DNA of 64,000 bases from JBNKHG01 sp050290225 (lineage in GTDB: Bacteria; Pseudomonadota; Gammaproteobacteria; Pseudomonadales; Cellvibrionaceae): assembly GCA_050290225.1 (NCBI GenBank), contig JBNKHG010000033.1, positions 1 through 64,000 of the forward strand. Direction: 5' to 3'. The notes beneath the pieces are model-generated. The model had not been told where the DNA came from. It searched no databases and saw only the letters and a list, made by a program, of their open reading frames with translations. Position numbers and translations under genes: made by a program. Positions 26,645 through 35,874 of this stretch are shown here, piece after piece. The stretch's first letter is position 1, and each line of letters starts with the position of its first letter.

Positions 26645-27910
26645 TTAATCTTTCAATTGAGCCAGTGCCTCGTCGACGCCCACTGTCTGTTGATGCCTCT
26701 CTTCTCTCAGGTACTTGATTGTTACCTGACCCCGAGCCACTTCATCCTCGCCGAGGATGAGGGCAACGGAGGCTCCGCTTTTATCAGCCTTTTTCATCTG
26801 GCTTTTAAAACTACCGCCGCCACAGTGGGTCATCAATCGCAGGAAGGGTAACTCATCACGCAAACGCTCCCCCAGGGAGACAGCAGCCGTCTGCACATCG
26901 CCCACCGCCACCAGATAGACGTCCACCTGTTGGTTGATATCGGCGGGAATTACTTCCAAAGCCTGCAGTAACAGCACCAGACGCTCGACCCCCATGGCGA
27001 AACCTACCGCCGGTGTGGGTTTGCCGCCCAGTTGTTCTACCAGACCGTCGTAGCGACCGCCTGCGCAGACGGTGCCCTGTGCACCCAGTTTGTCCGTTAC
27101 CCACTCGAATACTGTCTTACTGTAATAGTCCAGACCGCGCACCAGTCGCGGATTGATTTCGTAGCTTACCCCGGCGGCGTCCAACAGCGTCTGCAATTGC
27201 TGGAAATGGATTTTGGACTCCTTGTCCAGACAATCCAGCAGTGAGGGCGCGCCGTCCAACAGGGCCTGGGTGTTGGGGTCCTTGCTGTCCAGAATTCGCA
27301 ACGGGTTTGTGTCAAGACGACGTTGGCTGTCTTCGTCCAGTTGATCGCGGTGTTCACCCAGGTAATCAACCAAAGCGGCGCGGTACTCTGCGCGCGCCTC
27401 GGGGGTACCGAGAGAGTTCAACTGCAGAGTCACCGCCTCACTGACACCCAATTCTCGCCACAGGCGCGCTGTGATCAACAGCATTTCCGCATCGATATCG
27501 GGGCTGGACATGCCAAAGGTTTCCACACCAATCTGGTGAAACTGGCGCAAGCGACCCTTTTGCGGCCGCTCATAGCGAAACATGGGGCCTGCATACCATA
27601 GCCGCTGCACCTGATTGTGCAACAGGCCGTTCTCCTCACAGGCACGCACGCAGCAGGCGGTACCTTCCGGACGCATGGTGACGCTGTCGCCATTGCGATC
27701 GTCAAAGGTGTACATCTCTTTTTCAACGATATCGGTGACTTCTCCGATAGAGCGTTTAAAGAGTTCTGTTTGCTCGAGAATGGGAAAGCGGATTTCCTGG
27801 TAGCCGTACCGTTGCAACACATCGGCAACCGTGGATTCCAGGTACTGCCAGCTGGCGGAGTCGGCCGGCAGAAGGTCATTCATACCGCGAATGGCTTGGA
27901 TCTTTTTCAA
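26645..27910 (-). CDS. hisS: Histidyl-tRNA synthetase
   Basis: A class II synthetase that charges tRNA-His. It is 421 residues with 'IQAIRGMNDLLP' start, motif 2 region 'GPMFRYERPQKGRLRQFHQIGVE' pattern, histidine A loop 'LVRGLDYYSKTVFE', motif 3 'AVGFAMGVERLVLL' and a C-terminal anticodon-binding domain. Keeping the conserved 'KKIQAIRG' requires a TTG start at 27910, since the next ATG lies ten codons inside. It lies between ispG (43-base gap) and yfgM in the usual order. Confidence 0.97.
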   Translation of the reverse strand: MKKIQAIRGMNDLLPADSASWQYLESTVADVLQRYGYQEIRFPILEQTELFKRSIGEVTDIVEKEMYTFDDRNGDSVTMRPEGTACCVRACEENGLLHNQVQRLWYAGPMFRYERPQKGRLRQFHQIGVETFGMSSPDIDAEMLLITARLWRELGVSEAVTLQLNSLGTPEARAEYRAALVDYLGEHRDQLDEDSQRRLDTNPLRILDSKDPNTQALLDGAPSLLDCLDKESKIHFQQLQTLLDAAGVSYEINPRLVRGLDYYSKTVFEWVTDKLGAQGTVCAGGRYDGLVEQLGGKPTPAVGFAMGVERLVLLLQALEVIPADINQQVDVYLVAVGDVQTAAVSLGERLRDELPFLRLMTHCGGGSFKSQMKKADKSGASVALILGEDEVARGQVTIKYLREERHQQTVGVDEALAQLKD

Positions 27911-27952
27911 TGGAAATTCTCTATTGGTATTTTGTAGAGCGGGATTATTTTT

Positions 27953-29080
27953 TTACTGCGCTCTGGCTATGATGTCTTTTTCCGCAACGGCGATCTGTTC
28001 AGCTTTTTGATCCGCTTTTTGGCGAATCAGCGCTTCCAGTTCGTCGACCAGCGTATCTTTTTTCAGCTTTTGGCTGGGTTCCCCGTCAATATAGAGCAGG
28101 TTATTGGGGGTACCGCCGGCCAACCCCAGATCCGCCTCTTTGGCTTCGCCGGGACCATTGACCACACAACCAATGACCGCCACATCCATAGGCGTGGTGA
28201 TATCCTCCAGCCGCTGCTCCAATTCGTTCATGGTGCTGATGACATCGAAATTCTGGCGCGAGCAGCTGGGGCAGGCAATAAAGTTAATGCCCTTGCTGCG
28301 CAGCTTCAGGCTTTTCAACATATCCCAACCAACCTTGACCTCTTCCACCGGATCCGCGGCCAAAGAGACGCGCAGGGTATCGCCGATGCCGTCCATCAAC
28401 AGCATACCCAGTCCCACTGAAGACTTGACCGTACCCGAACGCAGGCCACCCGCTTCGGTGATGCCCAGGTGCAGGGGCTGCTCAATCTGGGAGGCCAACT
28501 TGCGGTAAGCCGCTACCGCCATAAACACGTCCGAAGCCTTTACACTGACTTTAAAATCCTGGAAATCCAGGTTATCGAGAATCTCGACGTGGCGCAGTGC
28601 GGACTCCACCAAAGCATCCGGTGTGGGCTCGCCATATTTCTTTTGCAAATCCTTTTCCAGGGAGCCGGCGTTGACACCGATACGAATCGGAATGTTCAAA
28701 TCCCGGGCCTTGTTCACCACAGAGAGGATACGCTTTTCGCGGCCGATATTGCCGGGGTTGATGCGCAGACAATCCACACCCAAATCTGCCACCCGCAATG
28801 CGATGCGGTAATCGAAGTGGATATCCGCCACCAGGGGCACGTCCACCTGCTTGCGAATTGCGCCGAATGCCTCGGCCGCGTCCAGGCTGGGAACGGATAC
28901 CCGTACGATGTCGGCGCCTGCAGCCTTTATCCGCTGTATCTGCGCAACTGTGGCAGCCACATCCGTGGTTTCGGTATTGGTCATGCTCTGCACAGAGATG
29001 GGTGCATCTCCGCCCACGGCCACATCGCCCACCATAATCTGGCGGGAAGGGCGACGCTTGATCGGCGATTCAAAATGCAT
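27953..29080 (-). CDS. ispG: 4-hydroxy-3-methylbut-2-enyl diphosphate synthase
   Basis: A 4Fe-4S enzyme of the MEP isoprenoid pathway that makes HMBPP from MEcPP. It is 375 residues with a TIM barrel ('SVQSMTNTETTDVAATVAQI', 'VADIHFDYRIAL', 'LRINPGNIG'). The cluster cysteines appear as 'CPSCSRQNFD' and 'CVVNGPGEAKEADLG'. It follows rodZ in the same direction and depends on the Isc system encoded 5 kb away. Confidence 0.97.
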   Translation of the reverse strand: MHFESPIKRRPSRQIMVGDVAVGGDAPISVQSMTNTETTDVAATVAQIQRIKAAGADIVRVSVPSLDAAEAFGAIRKQVDVPLVADIHFDYRIALRVADLGVDCLRINPGNIGREKRILSVVNKARDLNIPIRIGVNAGSLEKDLQKKYGEPTPDALVESALRHVEILDNLDFQDFKVSVKASDVFMAVAAYRKLASQIEQPLHLGITEAGGLRSGTVKSSVGLGMLLMDGIGDTLRVSLAADPVEEVKVGWDMLKSLKLRSKGINFIACPSCSRQNFDVISTMNELEQRLEDITTPMDVAVIGCVVNGPGEAKEADLGLAGGTPNNLLYIDGEPSQKLKKDTLVDELEALIRQKADQKAEQIAVAEKDIIARAQ

Positions 29081-29162
29081 ACTGCTGCTTACCTATATTC
29101 GCCACTGACAGCATTGCTTGATGCCAGTGGAACGCTTGATTGCTTCAGGGCCGCCATTCGGT

Positions 29163-30170
29163 TCAATCTTGCCCTACTGTCATTTTTACGGTCTTGCGAT
29201 TACCCCTTGGGGTGGTATCAACCGGTTCACCGTTAAGACTCAGGCTGACCGCCCGGGCATTACCCAGCATTACCTTGAAGGGTGCCTTACCCTCCAAGGT
29301 CAAACTATCACCGGGTTGTTTCAGGTCCGTAAACAGGACATCACCCTTGGCGTCGGACACTTCAACCCAACACTCATCGGTAAACGCAAACTGCAAAATA
29401 TCCTGTTGTGCCGAGACAATAGGCTCATCCTCCGCCACAGCGGCGGGACTTTCAGTGACAACCTCAGCGGCTGTGACTGCACTGGGCGCAGCGGCAGGTT
29501 CCGGAGAAATAACCGCCTGTTCCGTCACCACTTCTTCACCTGTGGTTTCGGTCGCTGTATCACTCTCCACGGATTCGGTCGCTGCATCACTCTCGACAGA
29601 TTCGATCGCGGCATCGCTGCTCAGTGTTTCAGCGACAGGCGGTGCCGGTTCGTTCACAACAGCAGGCGCAATCGCCGCGTTATCCACGGCCTTGTTGTCA
29701 GTGCCAATCAAATAGGCAGCCAAAATCCATACCAGCAGCAGCCCTCCCGCAATTAACGCTGTATTCTTCCACTTCATTAACAGGGCTGCGAGGTCGAATT
29801 TTTCAGGTGGCGACTTTACTTCAACGGAGTGAGTGACAATCTCGGCTGTATCAGCCAGGGCATTGAGGTACTCCCGGTATCGGCGCAGAACTTCATTGGC
29901 ATCCAGATCCACCACCCGGGCATAGGCCCGTAAATAGCCCTTTACAAACGTCTCCGAGGCGATTTTCTCATAGTGGTCGCTCTCGAGCGCCTGCAACTTG
30001 ACCACACTCAACCGCAATTCCCCTGCGACTTGCTGCTGATTCAGTCCGGCTTTTTCCCTCGCCTGCTGCAAATACATTCCAGGTGTCTGCAGAAGGGCTT
30101 GGCATTCCTGGCGGTCATCGGCTCGATATTTTTTGTCGGTCGTCATGGCAGTATCGGTCATGTCGGTCAT
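29163..30170 (-). CDS. rodZ: RodZ-type cytoskeleton protein
   Basis: A 335-residue bitopic protein linking MreB to the cell-wall machinery. The N-terminal Xre-like HTH domain ('GMYLQQAREKAGLNQQQVAGELRLSVVKLQALESDHY' pattern) occupies about 30-100. One membrane helix lies near 135-155 ('ALIAGGLLLVWILAAYLIG'). A low-complexity Thr/Glu/Ser/Ala linker ('ESVESDAATESVESDTATET') follows, and a C-terminal DUF4115 beta domain from about 255 ('LQFAFTDECWVEVSDAKGDVLF' pattern). It sits between pilF (4-base gap) and ispG as in Pseudomonas and relatives. Confidence 0.93.
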   Translation of the reverse strand: MTDMTDTAMTTDKKYRADDRQECQALLQTPGMYLQQAREKAGLNQQQVAGELRLSVVKLQALESDHYEKIASETFVKGYLRAYARVVDLDANEVLRRYREYLNALADTAEIVTHSVEVKSPPEKFDLAALLMKWKNTALIAGGLLLVWILAAYLIGTDNKAVDNAAIAPAVVNEPAPPVAETLSSDAAIESVESDAATESVESDTATETTGEEVVTEQAVISPEPAAAPSAVTAAEVVTESPAAVAEDEPIVSAQQDILQFAFTDECWVEVSDAKGDVLFTDLKQPGDSLTLEGKAPFKVMLGNARAVSLSLNGEPVDTTPRGNRKTVKMTVGQD

Positions 30171-30174
30171 GGTG

Positions 30175-30963
30175 CTATTGTTTTTGTTGTGGCTGACTGT
30201 TTATCAAACGCTGATATTCGAGGTACTCTTTTGAATAGGGGTGCAGATTCTTCAATGCCAGCGCGTAGCTGGCTTCCTTGTCGCGATTACCAAATATACG
30301 TTCCAGGCGTATTCCCAACCACAGGGTACGGGGTGACTGCCGCGAAATGCTGGCATATTGCTCCAGGTACTTTTTCGCGTCGGCATAGGCCTTTTTGTTG
30401 AAGTTAATTTCTGCCAGTTCCGCCATGGCCGGAGCCAGCCGAGGCTGAAGTACCAGCGCCTGGCTGAACGCCGCTTCGGCCTTATCCAGCTTGTTCAATT
30501 TCAGTGCCGTACGCCCAAGGCTCAGCAGGGCGATGGCCCGGCGCGAATATTCCAGATCGGCGGCAGCCAACTCAAACGCTCGATAGGCTTCCGGGTAGCG
30601 TTTGTTCTGATAGAGAAAGCTGCCGTAATTGTTGCGTGCCTGGGTAAAGGCCGGATCAATATCCAGGGCCTTCTTGAAATGCTTTTCCGCCAGTGCAGGT
30701 TCTCCCTCCAACTGGTAAAGAAGCGCACGACCATTGTGCGCCCCCTCGGCATTAGGGTTAATATCAAAGGCCTTGATAAAGTGATGGCGGGCAAGATCCA
30801 GGTTGCGGTTGCGGATATAGCTCAACCCCAATTGGATATGGGTGTTCAGCGCCTTGTCCTTGTCGACTTTGACATTGCCTCCACCACTGGTGGTGGTGAC
30901 ACAGCCTGCCAACAACACCAGTGCCAACGCGGTGGCGATTCCCTTAGCAATCATGCTATGCAT
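30175..30963 (-). CDS. pilF: Type IV pilus biogenesis lipoprotein PilF/PilW
   Basis: A 262-residue TPR lipoprotein pilotin needed for PilQ secretin assembly in the outer membrane. The lipobox is 'ALVLLAGC' (Cys21). About six TPR units follow, including 'IQLGLSYIRNRNLDLARHHF', 'GRALLYQLEGEPALAEKHFKKALDI' pattern and 'ARNNYGSFLYQNKRYPEAY'. It lies between rlmN (gap 99 bases) and rodZ, the standard neighbourhood. No other pilus genes are in the window. Confidence 0.93.
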   Translation of the reverse strand: MHSMIAKGIATALALVLLAGCVTTTSGGGNVKVDKDKALNTHIQLGLSYIRNRNLDLARHHFIKAFDINPNAEGAHNGRALLYQLEGEPALAEKHFKKALDIDPAFTQARNNYGSFLYQNKRYPEAYRAFELAAADLEYSRRAIALLSLGRTALKLNKLDKAEAAFSQALVLQPRLAPAMAELAEINFNKKAYADAKKYLEQYASISRQSPRTLWLGIRLERIFGNRDKEASYALALKNLHPYSKEYLEYQRLINSQPQQKQ

Positions 30964-31062
30964 AGCAACTCGGTTCCTCTATCCATCGCAGTTAAAATAT
31001 AGCGATTCTCGAAAATGGCCTTCATCTGCCCGTTGACCCTCTCTCCGCCCTGATCTCCACCA

Positions 31063-32256
31063 CTAGGGACGGGCCAGAATATTGACCACCTCCGGTTTAA
31101 CGCTGTCGGATTGGCGAGCCAGCTGAGCCGCCCGATGTCGCTCGCTGCGGCGGGTGCGGTCGTTGACGGCACCGGCCAACTGCCCGCAGGCGGCATCAAT
31201 ATCGTCGCCTCGGGTAGTGCGCACAGTGGTGGTGAAGCCCGCGTTGATCAGAATATTCTGAAAGGTGCGCAACGCGTTGTTACTCACCCGCTTGTAGTCC
31301 GATTGTTCAAACGGGTTAAACGGGATCAGATTAATCTTGACCGGTATATCGGCCAGCAGTTCCGCCAATTCATGGGCGTGGTGCGGGCGGTCGTTGACAT
31401 GACTGATCAAGGTGTACTCGATAGTGATCTTGCGGTGGGTATCCGGCAACCCCTCAATATAGCGCTTGGCGGAATCCAGCAGCATGGCGATAGGATACTT
31501 TTTGTTGATGGGAACCAACTGGTTGCGCAGCTCGTCGTTGGGCGCATGCAGGGAAATAGCCAAACAGGCGTCGGTATACTCCCCCAATCGATCCAGGGCG
31601 GGCGCCACGCCGGAAGTGCTCAGGGTGACGCGCCGCTTTGAGATACCATAACAGTTGTCATGCATCATCAGGTTCATGGCGTCGACCACATTGTCAAAGT
31701 TGAGCAGCGGCTCCCCCATCCCCATCATCACCACATTGGTAATCTTGCGCGGACGGTTCTCGCCGAACTGGCCAAAGGATTTGGCGGCGATCCATACCTG
31801 GCCAATGATTTCCGCCGCACTCAGATCGCGGTTGAACCCCTGTTTACCGGTTGCGCAAAAACTGCAATCCAGCGAACACCCCACTTGGGAAGAGACGCAC
31901 AGAGTACCCCGCTCCCCGTCGGGAATAAACACGGTCTCGATGACATTGCCGCCGGCGACCTGAATCAGAAACTTGCGGGTCCCGTCGGCGGAATCAAGCT
32001 GCTGCAGGACCTCTGGCGCTCGAATCTCCGCCACCTGCTTGAGCCGGGCGCGAAGATTCTTGCTGATATTGGTCATAGCGTCAAAATCGTCAACGCCCAT
32101 CTGGTGAATCCATTTCAACACCTGGGTGGCACGAAAGCGCTTCTCGCCAAGTTCGGCAAAAAACGCGACCAGCTTGTCCTCGGACAGGCCGAGCAGGTTC
32201 GCCCTGGCGTCAGCTGCCAATGTGTTGTTTTTGGATTCCGGCGTTTGATCGACCAT
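31063..32256 (-). CDS. rlmN: Dual-specificity 23S rRNA/tRNA methyltransferase RlmN
   Basis: A radical-SAM enzyme making 2-methyladenosine at 23S A2503 and tRNA A37. It is 397 residues with the cluster motif 'CSLDCSFCATG' and 'FIPDGERGTLCVSSQVG'. 'NVVMMGMGEPLLNFDNV' and a conserved late cysteine 'RGDDIDAACGQLAG', which forms the methylene-protein intermediate, are both intact. It is downstream of ndk with a 42-base gap, as is typical. Confidence 0.97.
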   Translation of the reverse strand: MVDQTPESKNNTLAADARANLLGLSEDKLVAFFAELGEKRFRATQVLKWIHQMGVDDFDAMTNISKNLRARLKQVAEIRAPEVLQQLDSADGTRKFLIQVAGGNVIETVFIPDGERGTLCVSSQVGCSLDCSFCATGKQGFNRDLSAAEIIGQVWIAAKSFGQFGENRPRKITNVVMMGMGEPLLNFDNVVDAMNLMMHDNCYGISKRRVTLSTSGVAPALDRLGEYTDACLAISLHAPNDELRNQLVPINKKYPIAMLLDSAKRYIEGLPDTHRKITIEYTLISHVNDRPHHAHELAELLADIPVKINLIPFNPFEQSDYKRVSNNALRTFQNILINAGFTTTVRTTRGDDIDAACGQLAGAVNDRTRRSERHRAAQLARQSDSVKPEVVNILARP

Positions 32257-32298
32257 GATTATTCTCGAATGACCACTCTACTACTGGCGTTACGCCAA

Positions 32299-32724
32299 TC
32301 AGCGGGCGCAGATTTCGTCGTCGCCAAAGAAATAAGCCACTTCACGCGCCGCGGAGGTGGTGGAATCGGAACCGTGAACGGCGTTGGCATCAATGCTCTG
32401 GGCAAAGTCGGCGCGAATGGTGCCCGCTTCGGCTTCCTGGGGGTTGGTCGCACCCATCAGCTCGCGATTTTTCAGTACGGCGCTCTCGCCTTCCAATACC
32501 TGAACCACAACCGGACCGGACGTCATAAAGGCAACCAGGTCCGCGAAGAACGGACGCTCTTTGTGCTCGGCGTAGAATCCGCCGGCCTTGTCTTCGTCCA
32601 GCTTGATCATTTTCATGGCCACGATCTTAAGACCGGCTTTCTCGAAGCGGGCGTTGATTTCACCAATCACATTCTTGGCAACAGCATCGGGCTTGATGAT
32701 GGACAAAGTACGTTCTACGGCCAT
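32299..32724 (-). CDS. ndk: Nucleoside diphosphate kinase
   Basis: Balances nucleoside triphosphates through a phosphohistidine. It is 141 residues with 'ERTLSIIKPDAVAKNVIGEI', 'ERPFFADLVAFMTSGPVV' and the catalytic 'NAVHGSDS'. The ATG at 32724 follows GGAGTCC, and this start gives the canonical 'MAVERTLSI'. An in-frame extension to 32868 has no family similarity. The gap 32725-33074 holds no further gene I can support. Confidence 0.97.
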   Translation of the reverse strand: MAVERTLSIIKPDAVAKNVIGEINARFEKAGLKIVAMKMIKLDEDKAGGFYAEHKERPFFADLVAFMTSGPVVVQVLEGESAVLKNRELMGATNPQEAEAGTIRADFAQSIDANAVHGSDSTTSAAREVAYFFGDDEICAR

Positions 32725-33074
32725 TGAAGGACTCCAAAACTTTAAATAAGGGATTAATATAGGGTTTAAATTATGCATTACGCCCCACCCGCACCGTTGT
32801 TCAACCGGGCGGACAGGGCCAAAACTGCGAAACCCGCGAATTATACGCGGGTTTAGGCGCCTCAGCAATTTAGACGGGAAATCATAACTATTTGTTTTTT
32901 ATAGATTTTTCCCAGCTTTTACCAACTTTCCTGCATTCGGCATGGGTCATTTCGCTGTCACTTGCGCCCATTTCAGGCACTGACAACCAAAAAGTCCCGC
33001 AAACGAGGCGCGATCTTACACTACGGAAGGCAAAAAATCTGTAAACCGGTTAACTTCCTGCGGCCTGCAAGCGC

Positions 33075-33275
33075 TCATTCAGCTTCTTCAATCCAGGCCG
33101 CCTGAATCGCCTCCAGTATTTTCTCGCCACAGTGGTTGGGGTCGTCGTCAAACCCTTCCAGCGCCATAACCCAGTTGCGCAGATCAACGAAGTTGACGTA
33201 ACGGGGATCCACGTCTGTCTTGGTGTCGGCCAGTTCGATGGCAATATCCTGAATATCGGTCCACTTCAAACTCAC
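33075..33275 (-). CDS. iscX: Fe-S assembly protein IscX
   Basis: A small acidic protein (66 codons here) that binds IscS and iron and modulates cluster assembly. 'LKWTDIQDIAIELADTKTDV' start, 'RNWVMALEGFDDDPNHCGEK' and the acidic end 'AAWIEEAE' are all diagnostic. I favour the GTG start at 33275, which follows GGGAGAAAG, because the ATG at 33302 has no Shine-Dalgarno and would add nine residues outside the family. It is the last gene of the isc cluster, 66 bases after fdx. Confidence 0.9.
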   Translation of the reverse strand: MSLKWTDIQDIAIELADTKTDVDPRYVNFVDLRNWVMALEGFDDDPNHCGEKILEAIQAAWIEEAE

Positions 33276-33341
33276 AAACTTTCTCCCGGAAGCACTATTC
33301 ATTAGAGGTAAGTATTAATCGATTGGGCATTAATCGACGTC

Positions 33342-33680
33342 CTAATGGCTTTCAGACACCATATTGATGGTGTATTTGGGGATTTCCACCACCAGATCTT
33401 CATCCGCCACCTTCGCTTGGCAACTGAGGCGCGATTCGGGTTCCAGTCCCCAGGCCTTGTCCAGGTAATCGTCCTCCAGTTCGTCAGCCTCTTCCAGGGA
33501 ATCATAGCCCTCGCGGATAATGACATGGCAGGTGGTGCAGGCGCAGCTCATCTCACAGGCGTGTTCGATCTCGACACCGTTGCGCAAGGCAGCCTTGCAG
33601 ATACTCTCACCGGTTTCGGCCTCGATCACCGCGCCTTCGGGGCAAATTTCCTCGTTTGGCAGAAATACAATTCTAGGCAT
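33342..33680 (-). CDS. fdx: Isc-type [2Fe-2S] ferredoxin
   Basis: An adrenodoxin-type electron donor for cluster assembly. It is 112 residues with ligands in 'CEMSCACTTC' (the C-x5-C-x2-C arrangement begins with the first cysteine) and a final cysteine in 'ESRLSCQAKV'. The N-terminal 'RIVFLPNEEICPEGAVIEAE' and C-terminal 'KYTINMVSE' match Isc ferredoxin. It is 27 bases after hscA and precedes iscX. Confidence 0.96.
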   Translation of the reverse strand: MPRIVFLPNEEICPEGAVIEAETGESICKAALRNGVEIEHACEMSCACTTCHVIIREGYDSLEEADELEDDYLDKAWGLEPESRLSCQAKVADEDLVVEIPKYTINMVSESH

Positions 33681-33707
33681 CCTGTTTATCTCTCTTGGTG
33701 ACTCTTG

Positions 33708-35615
33708 CTAGTCCCGTTCGCGATTGTCGGCACATCCCCGGTTGATGGGGCCGCTGTCGTCAAGTTCGTCCAGGGAATGCCCCGCCAGGGCCTGGTTGAT
33801 ACTGGCATCCATACGTCGGGCGGCGAAGTCTTCGCTGAGTTTGCCGACCCGTTCGATTTCCGCCGCAATTTCCCGGTCTGTGCCGTCATTGTGCACGCGG
33901 CGCAGATCCTCGACGCCGGCTTCCAAAGCCGCGTATTCCTCATCGTTCAAAAGCTGTTTGCCATCCGTATTGAGGGCCGCCACCAGGGCTTCAATCACCC
34001 GCTCGGCCTCCACTTGCTGTTCACGCAGGGCACGGGCCTCCATATCCTCCTGGGCTCTGGCATAGGAGTCTTTGAGCATCCGGGTAATGGTATCGTCATC
34101 CAGTCCGTAAGACGGCTTCACTTCGATGCCGGCCTCGACGCCACTGGATTTCTCCTGGGCGGAAACGCTCAACAGACCATCGGCGTCCACCTGGAAGGTG
34201 ACTCGTATATGGGCCGCGCCGGCGACCATGGCGGGGATACCACGCAACTCAAAGCGCGCCAGGGAACGGCAGTCATCCACCAGTTCCCGCTCTCCCTGCA
34301 GGACATGAATAGCCATGGCGGTCTGGCCGTCTTTGAACGTGGTAAAGTCCTGGGCCTTGGCCACGGGAATGGTGGTATTGCGGTGAATCACTTTTTCCAC
34401 CAAGCCACCCATGGTCTCCAAGCCCAACGACAGTGGGATCACATCCAGCAGTAACATATCGCTATCGTGCTTGTTACCCACCAGAATATCGGCCTGCTGG
34501 GCTGCGCCGATGGCCACCACACGATCCGGATCTATGCTGACCAGCGGTTCGCGGACGAAGAATTCACCCACCTTTTCCCGCACCCGCAGGGCGCGGGTGG
34601 AACCACCCACCATCACCACATTCTGCACGTCGGCAACCTTCACCCCGGCGTCGCGCAGGGCGCGCTTGCAGGCGCGGATAGTTTTGTCTATCAGCGGATC
34701 CACCAGGGTATTCATCAGCTCCCGGGACAAAACGCCCTGCCAGTCACCAAAGGCGATTTCCGCCTGAGTATTTTCGCTCAACCGTTCTTTGGCGGCACAG
34801 GCGGCATTCAGCAGCAGGCGTTGCTGCCGGGGCGAGAGATCATTGGTCAGCCCCGCTTCTGTCATTACCCATTCGGCGATAGCGTGGTCCAGGTCGTCGC
34901 CCCCGAGCGCGGAATCGCCACCGGTGGCCAACACCTCGAAAACGCCTCGGGACAGACGCAGGATGGATATATCAAAAGTGCCTCCACCCAGGTCGTAGAT
35001 GGCGATCACGCCCTCCTCTCCCTGGTCAAGGCCATATGCAACCGCTGCCGCCGTGGGCTCATTGAGTAACCGCAGCACCTTCAAGCCAGCCACTTTGGCC
35101 GCATCCTTGGTCGCCTGGCGCTGGGCTTCGTCAAAATAGGCGGGCACTGTAATCACAGCGCCGTCGAGTTCACCACCCAGGCTGTCACGTCCACGCTGGG
35201 CCAGGGTTTTCAGGATCTCGGCAGACACTTCCACCGGGCTCTTGTGACCGGCCCGGGTTACGATATAGGGCATGCCACCGTCTTCATCGGCAAACTCGTA
35301 AGGTAATTGGCTGCCGAGCATCTTGATATCTTTCAGCCCCCGGCCCATCAAGCGCTTGATGGAAGACAGTGTATTGAAGGGATCCTCGGCTGCGGCGCTC
35401 TTCGCCTCATAACCAACACTGACACCACCTCCCTCCAGGTAGCGCACCACCGAGGGAACCATGTACCGGCCCCGGTCATCCGCCAAGGTCTCGGCCGTTC
35501 CGCCACGCACTGTGGCCACCAGTGAATTTGTTGTGCCCAGATCGATACCGACGGCTCGTTTACGCTCGTGCGGTTCCGGCGATTCACCCGGTTCGGCAAT
35601 ATGCAATAACACCAT
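33708..35615 (-). CDS. hscA: Hsp70-type chaperone HscA
   Basis: An ATP-dependent chaperone that releases clusters from IscU. It is 635 residues with 'AVGIDLGTTNSLVATV', 'LLNEPTAAAVAYGLDQ', 'IYDLGGGTFDISIL' and 'VVMVGGSTRALRV' in the ATPase domain (about 20-390). The substrate-binding domain follows with 'LLLDVIPLSLGLETMGG', the linker LLLDV being clear. It is separated from hscB by 259 bases that are mostly the heptamer arrays (35634-35864), which is much longer than the usual gap. Confidence 0.97.
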   Translation of the reverse strand: MVLLHIAEPGESPEPHERKRAVGIDLGTTNSLVATVRGGTAETLADDRGRYMVPSVVRYLEGGGVSVGYEAKSAAAEDPFNTLSSIKRLMGRGLKDIKMLGSQLPYEFADEDGGMPYIVTRAGHKSPVEVSAEILKTLAQRGRDSLGGELDGAVITVPAYFDEAQRQATKDAAKVAGLKVLRLLNEPTAAAVAYGLDQGEEGVIAIYDLGGGTFDISILRLSRGVFEVLATGGDSALGGDDLDHAIAEWVMTEAGLTNDLSPRQQRLLLNAACAAKERLSENTQAEIAFGDWQGVLSRELMNTLVDPLIDKTIRACKRALRDAGVKVADVQNVVMVGGSTRALRVREKVGEFFVREPLVSIDPDRVVAIGAAQQADILVGNKHDSDMLLLDVIPLSLGLETMGGLVEKVIHRNTTIPVAKAQDFTTFKDGQTAMAIHVLQGERELVDDCRSLARFELRGIPAMVAGAAHIRVTFQVDADGLLSVSAQEKSSGVEAGIEVKPSYGLDDDTITRMLKDSYARAQEDMEARALREQQVEAERVIEALVAALNTDGKQLLNDEEYAALEAGVEDLRRVHNDGTDREIAAEIERVGKLSEDFAARRMDASINQALAGHSLDELDDSGPINRGCADNRERD

Positions 35616-35633
35616 AAATTTCAGTCTCTAGTT

Positions 35634-35710
35634 CAAGCGGCAAGCTGTAAGCTACAAGCTACAAGCTACAAGCTACAAGCGGCAAGCGGCAAGCGGCAAG
35701 TTAAAAGCGA
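35634..35710. repeat. Heptamer array, left arm (CAAGCTA/CAAGCGG units)
   Basis: Eleven consecutive 7-base units of the form CAAGCTA or CAAGCGG and close variants (CAAGCTG, TAAGCTA, CAAGTTA, AAAGCGA). The complementary array lies at 35802-35864. The two could fold into a long stem around a loop of about 90 bases inside the hscB-hscA mRNA. Confidence 0.9.
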
Positions 35711-35801
35711 CAAACCGATCTCTCGGGACCTGGGTTGTGCTACTCCGATCCGAATAGTCTTTCTACGCACTAAACAGTAAAAAGCGAGCGTCGGCAATAA
35801 A

Positions 35802-35864
35802 TCGCTTACAGCTTGTAGCTTGTAGCTTGTAGCTTGTAGCTTGTAGCTTACAGCTTGCCGCTTA
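35802..35864. repeat. Heptamer array, right arm (TAGCTTG units)
   Basis: Nine consecutive 7-base units, mostly TAGCTTG with CAGCTTG, TCGCTTA and CCGCTTA at the ends. They are the reverse complement of the array at 35634-35710. It ends 10 bases before the hscB stop codon. Confidence 0.9.
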
Positions 35865-35874
35865 AATCTCATCT

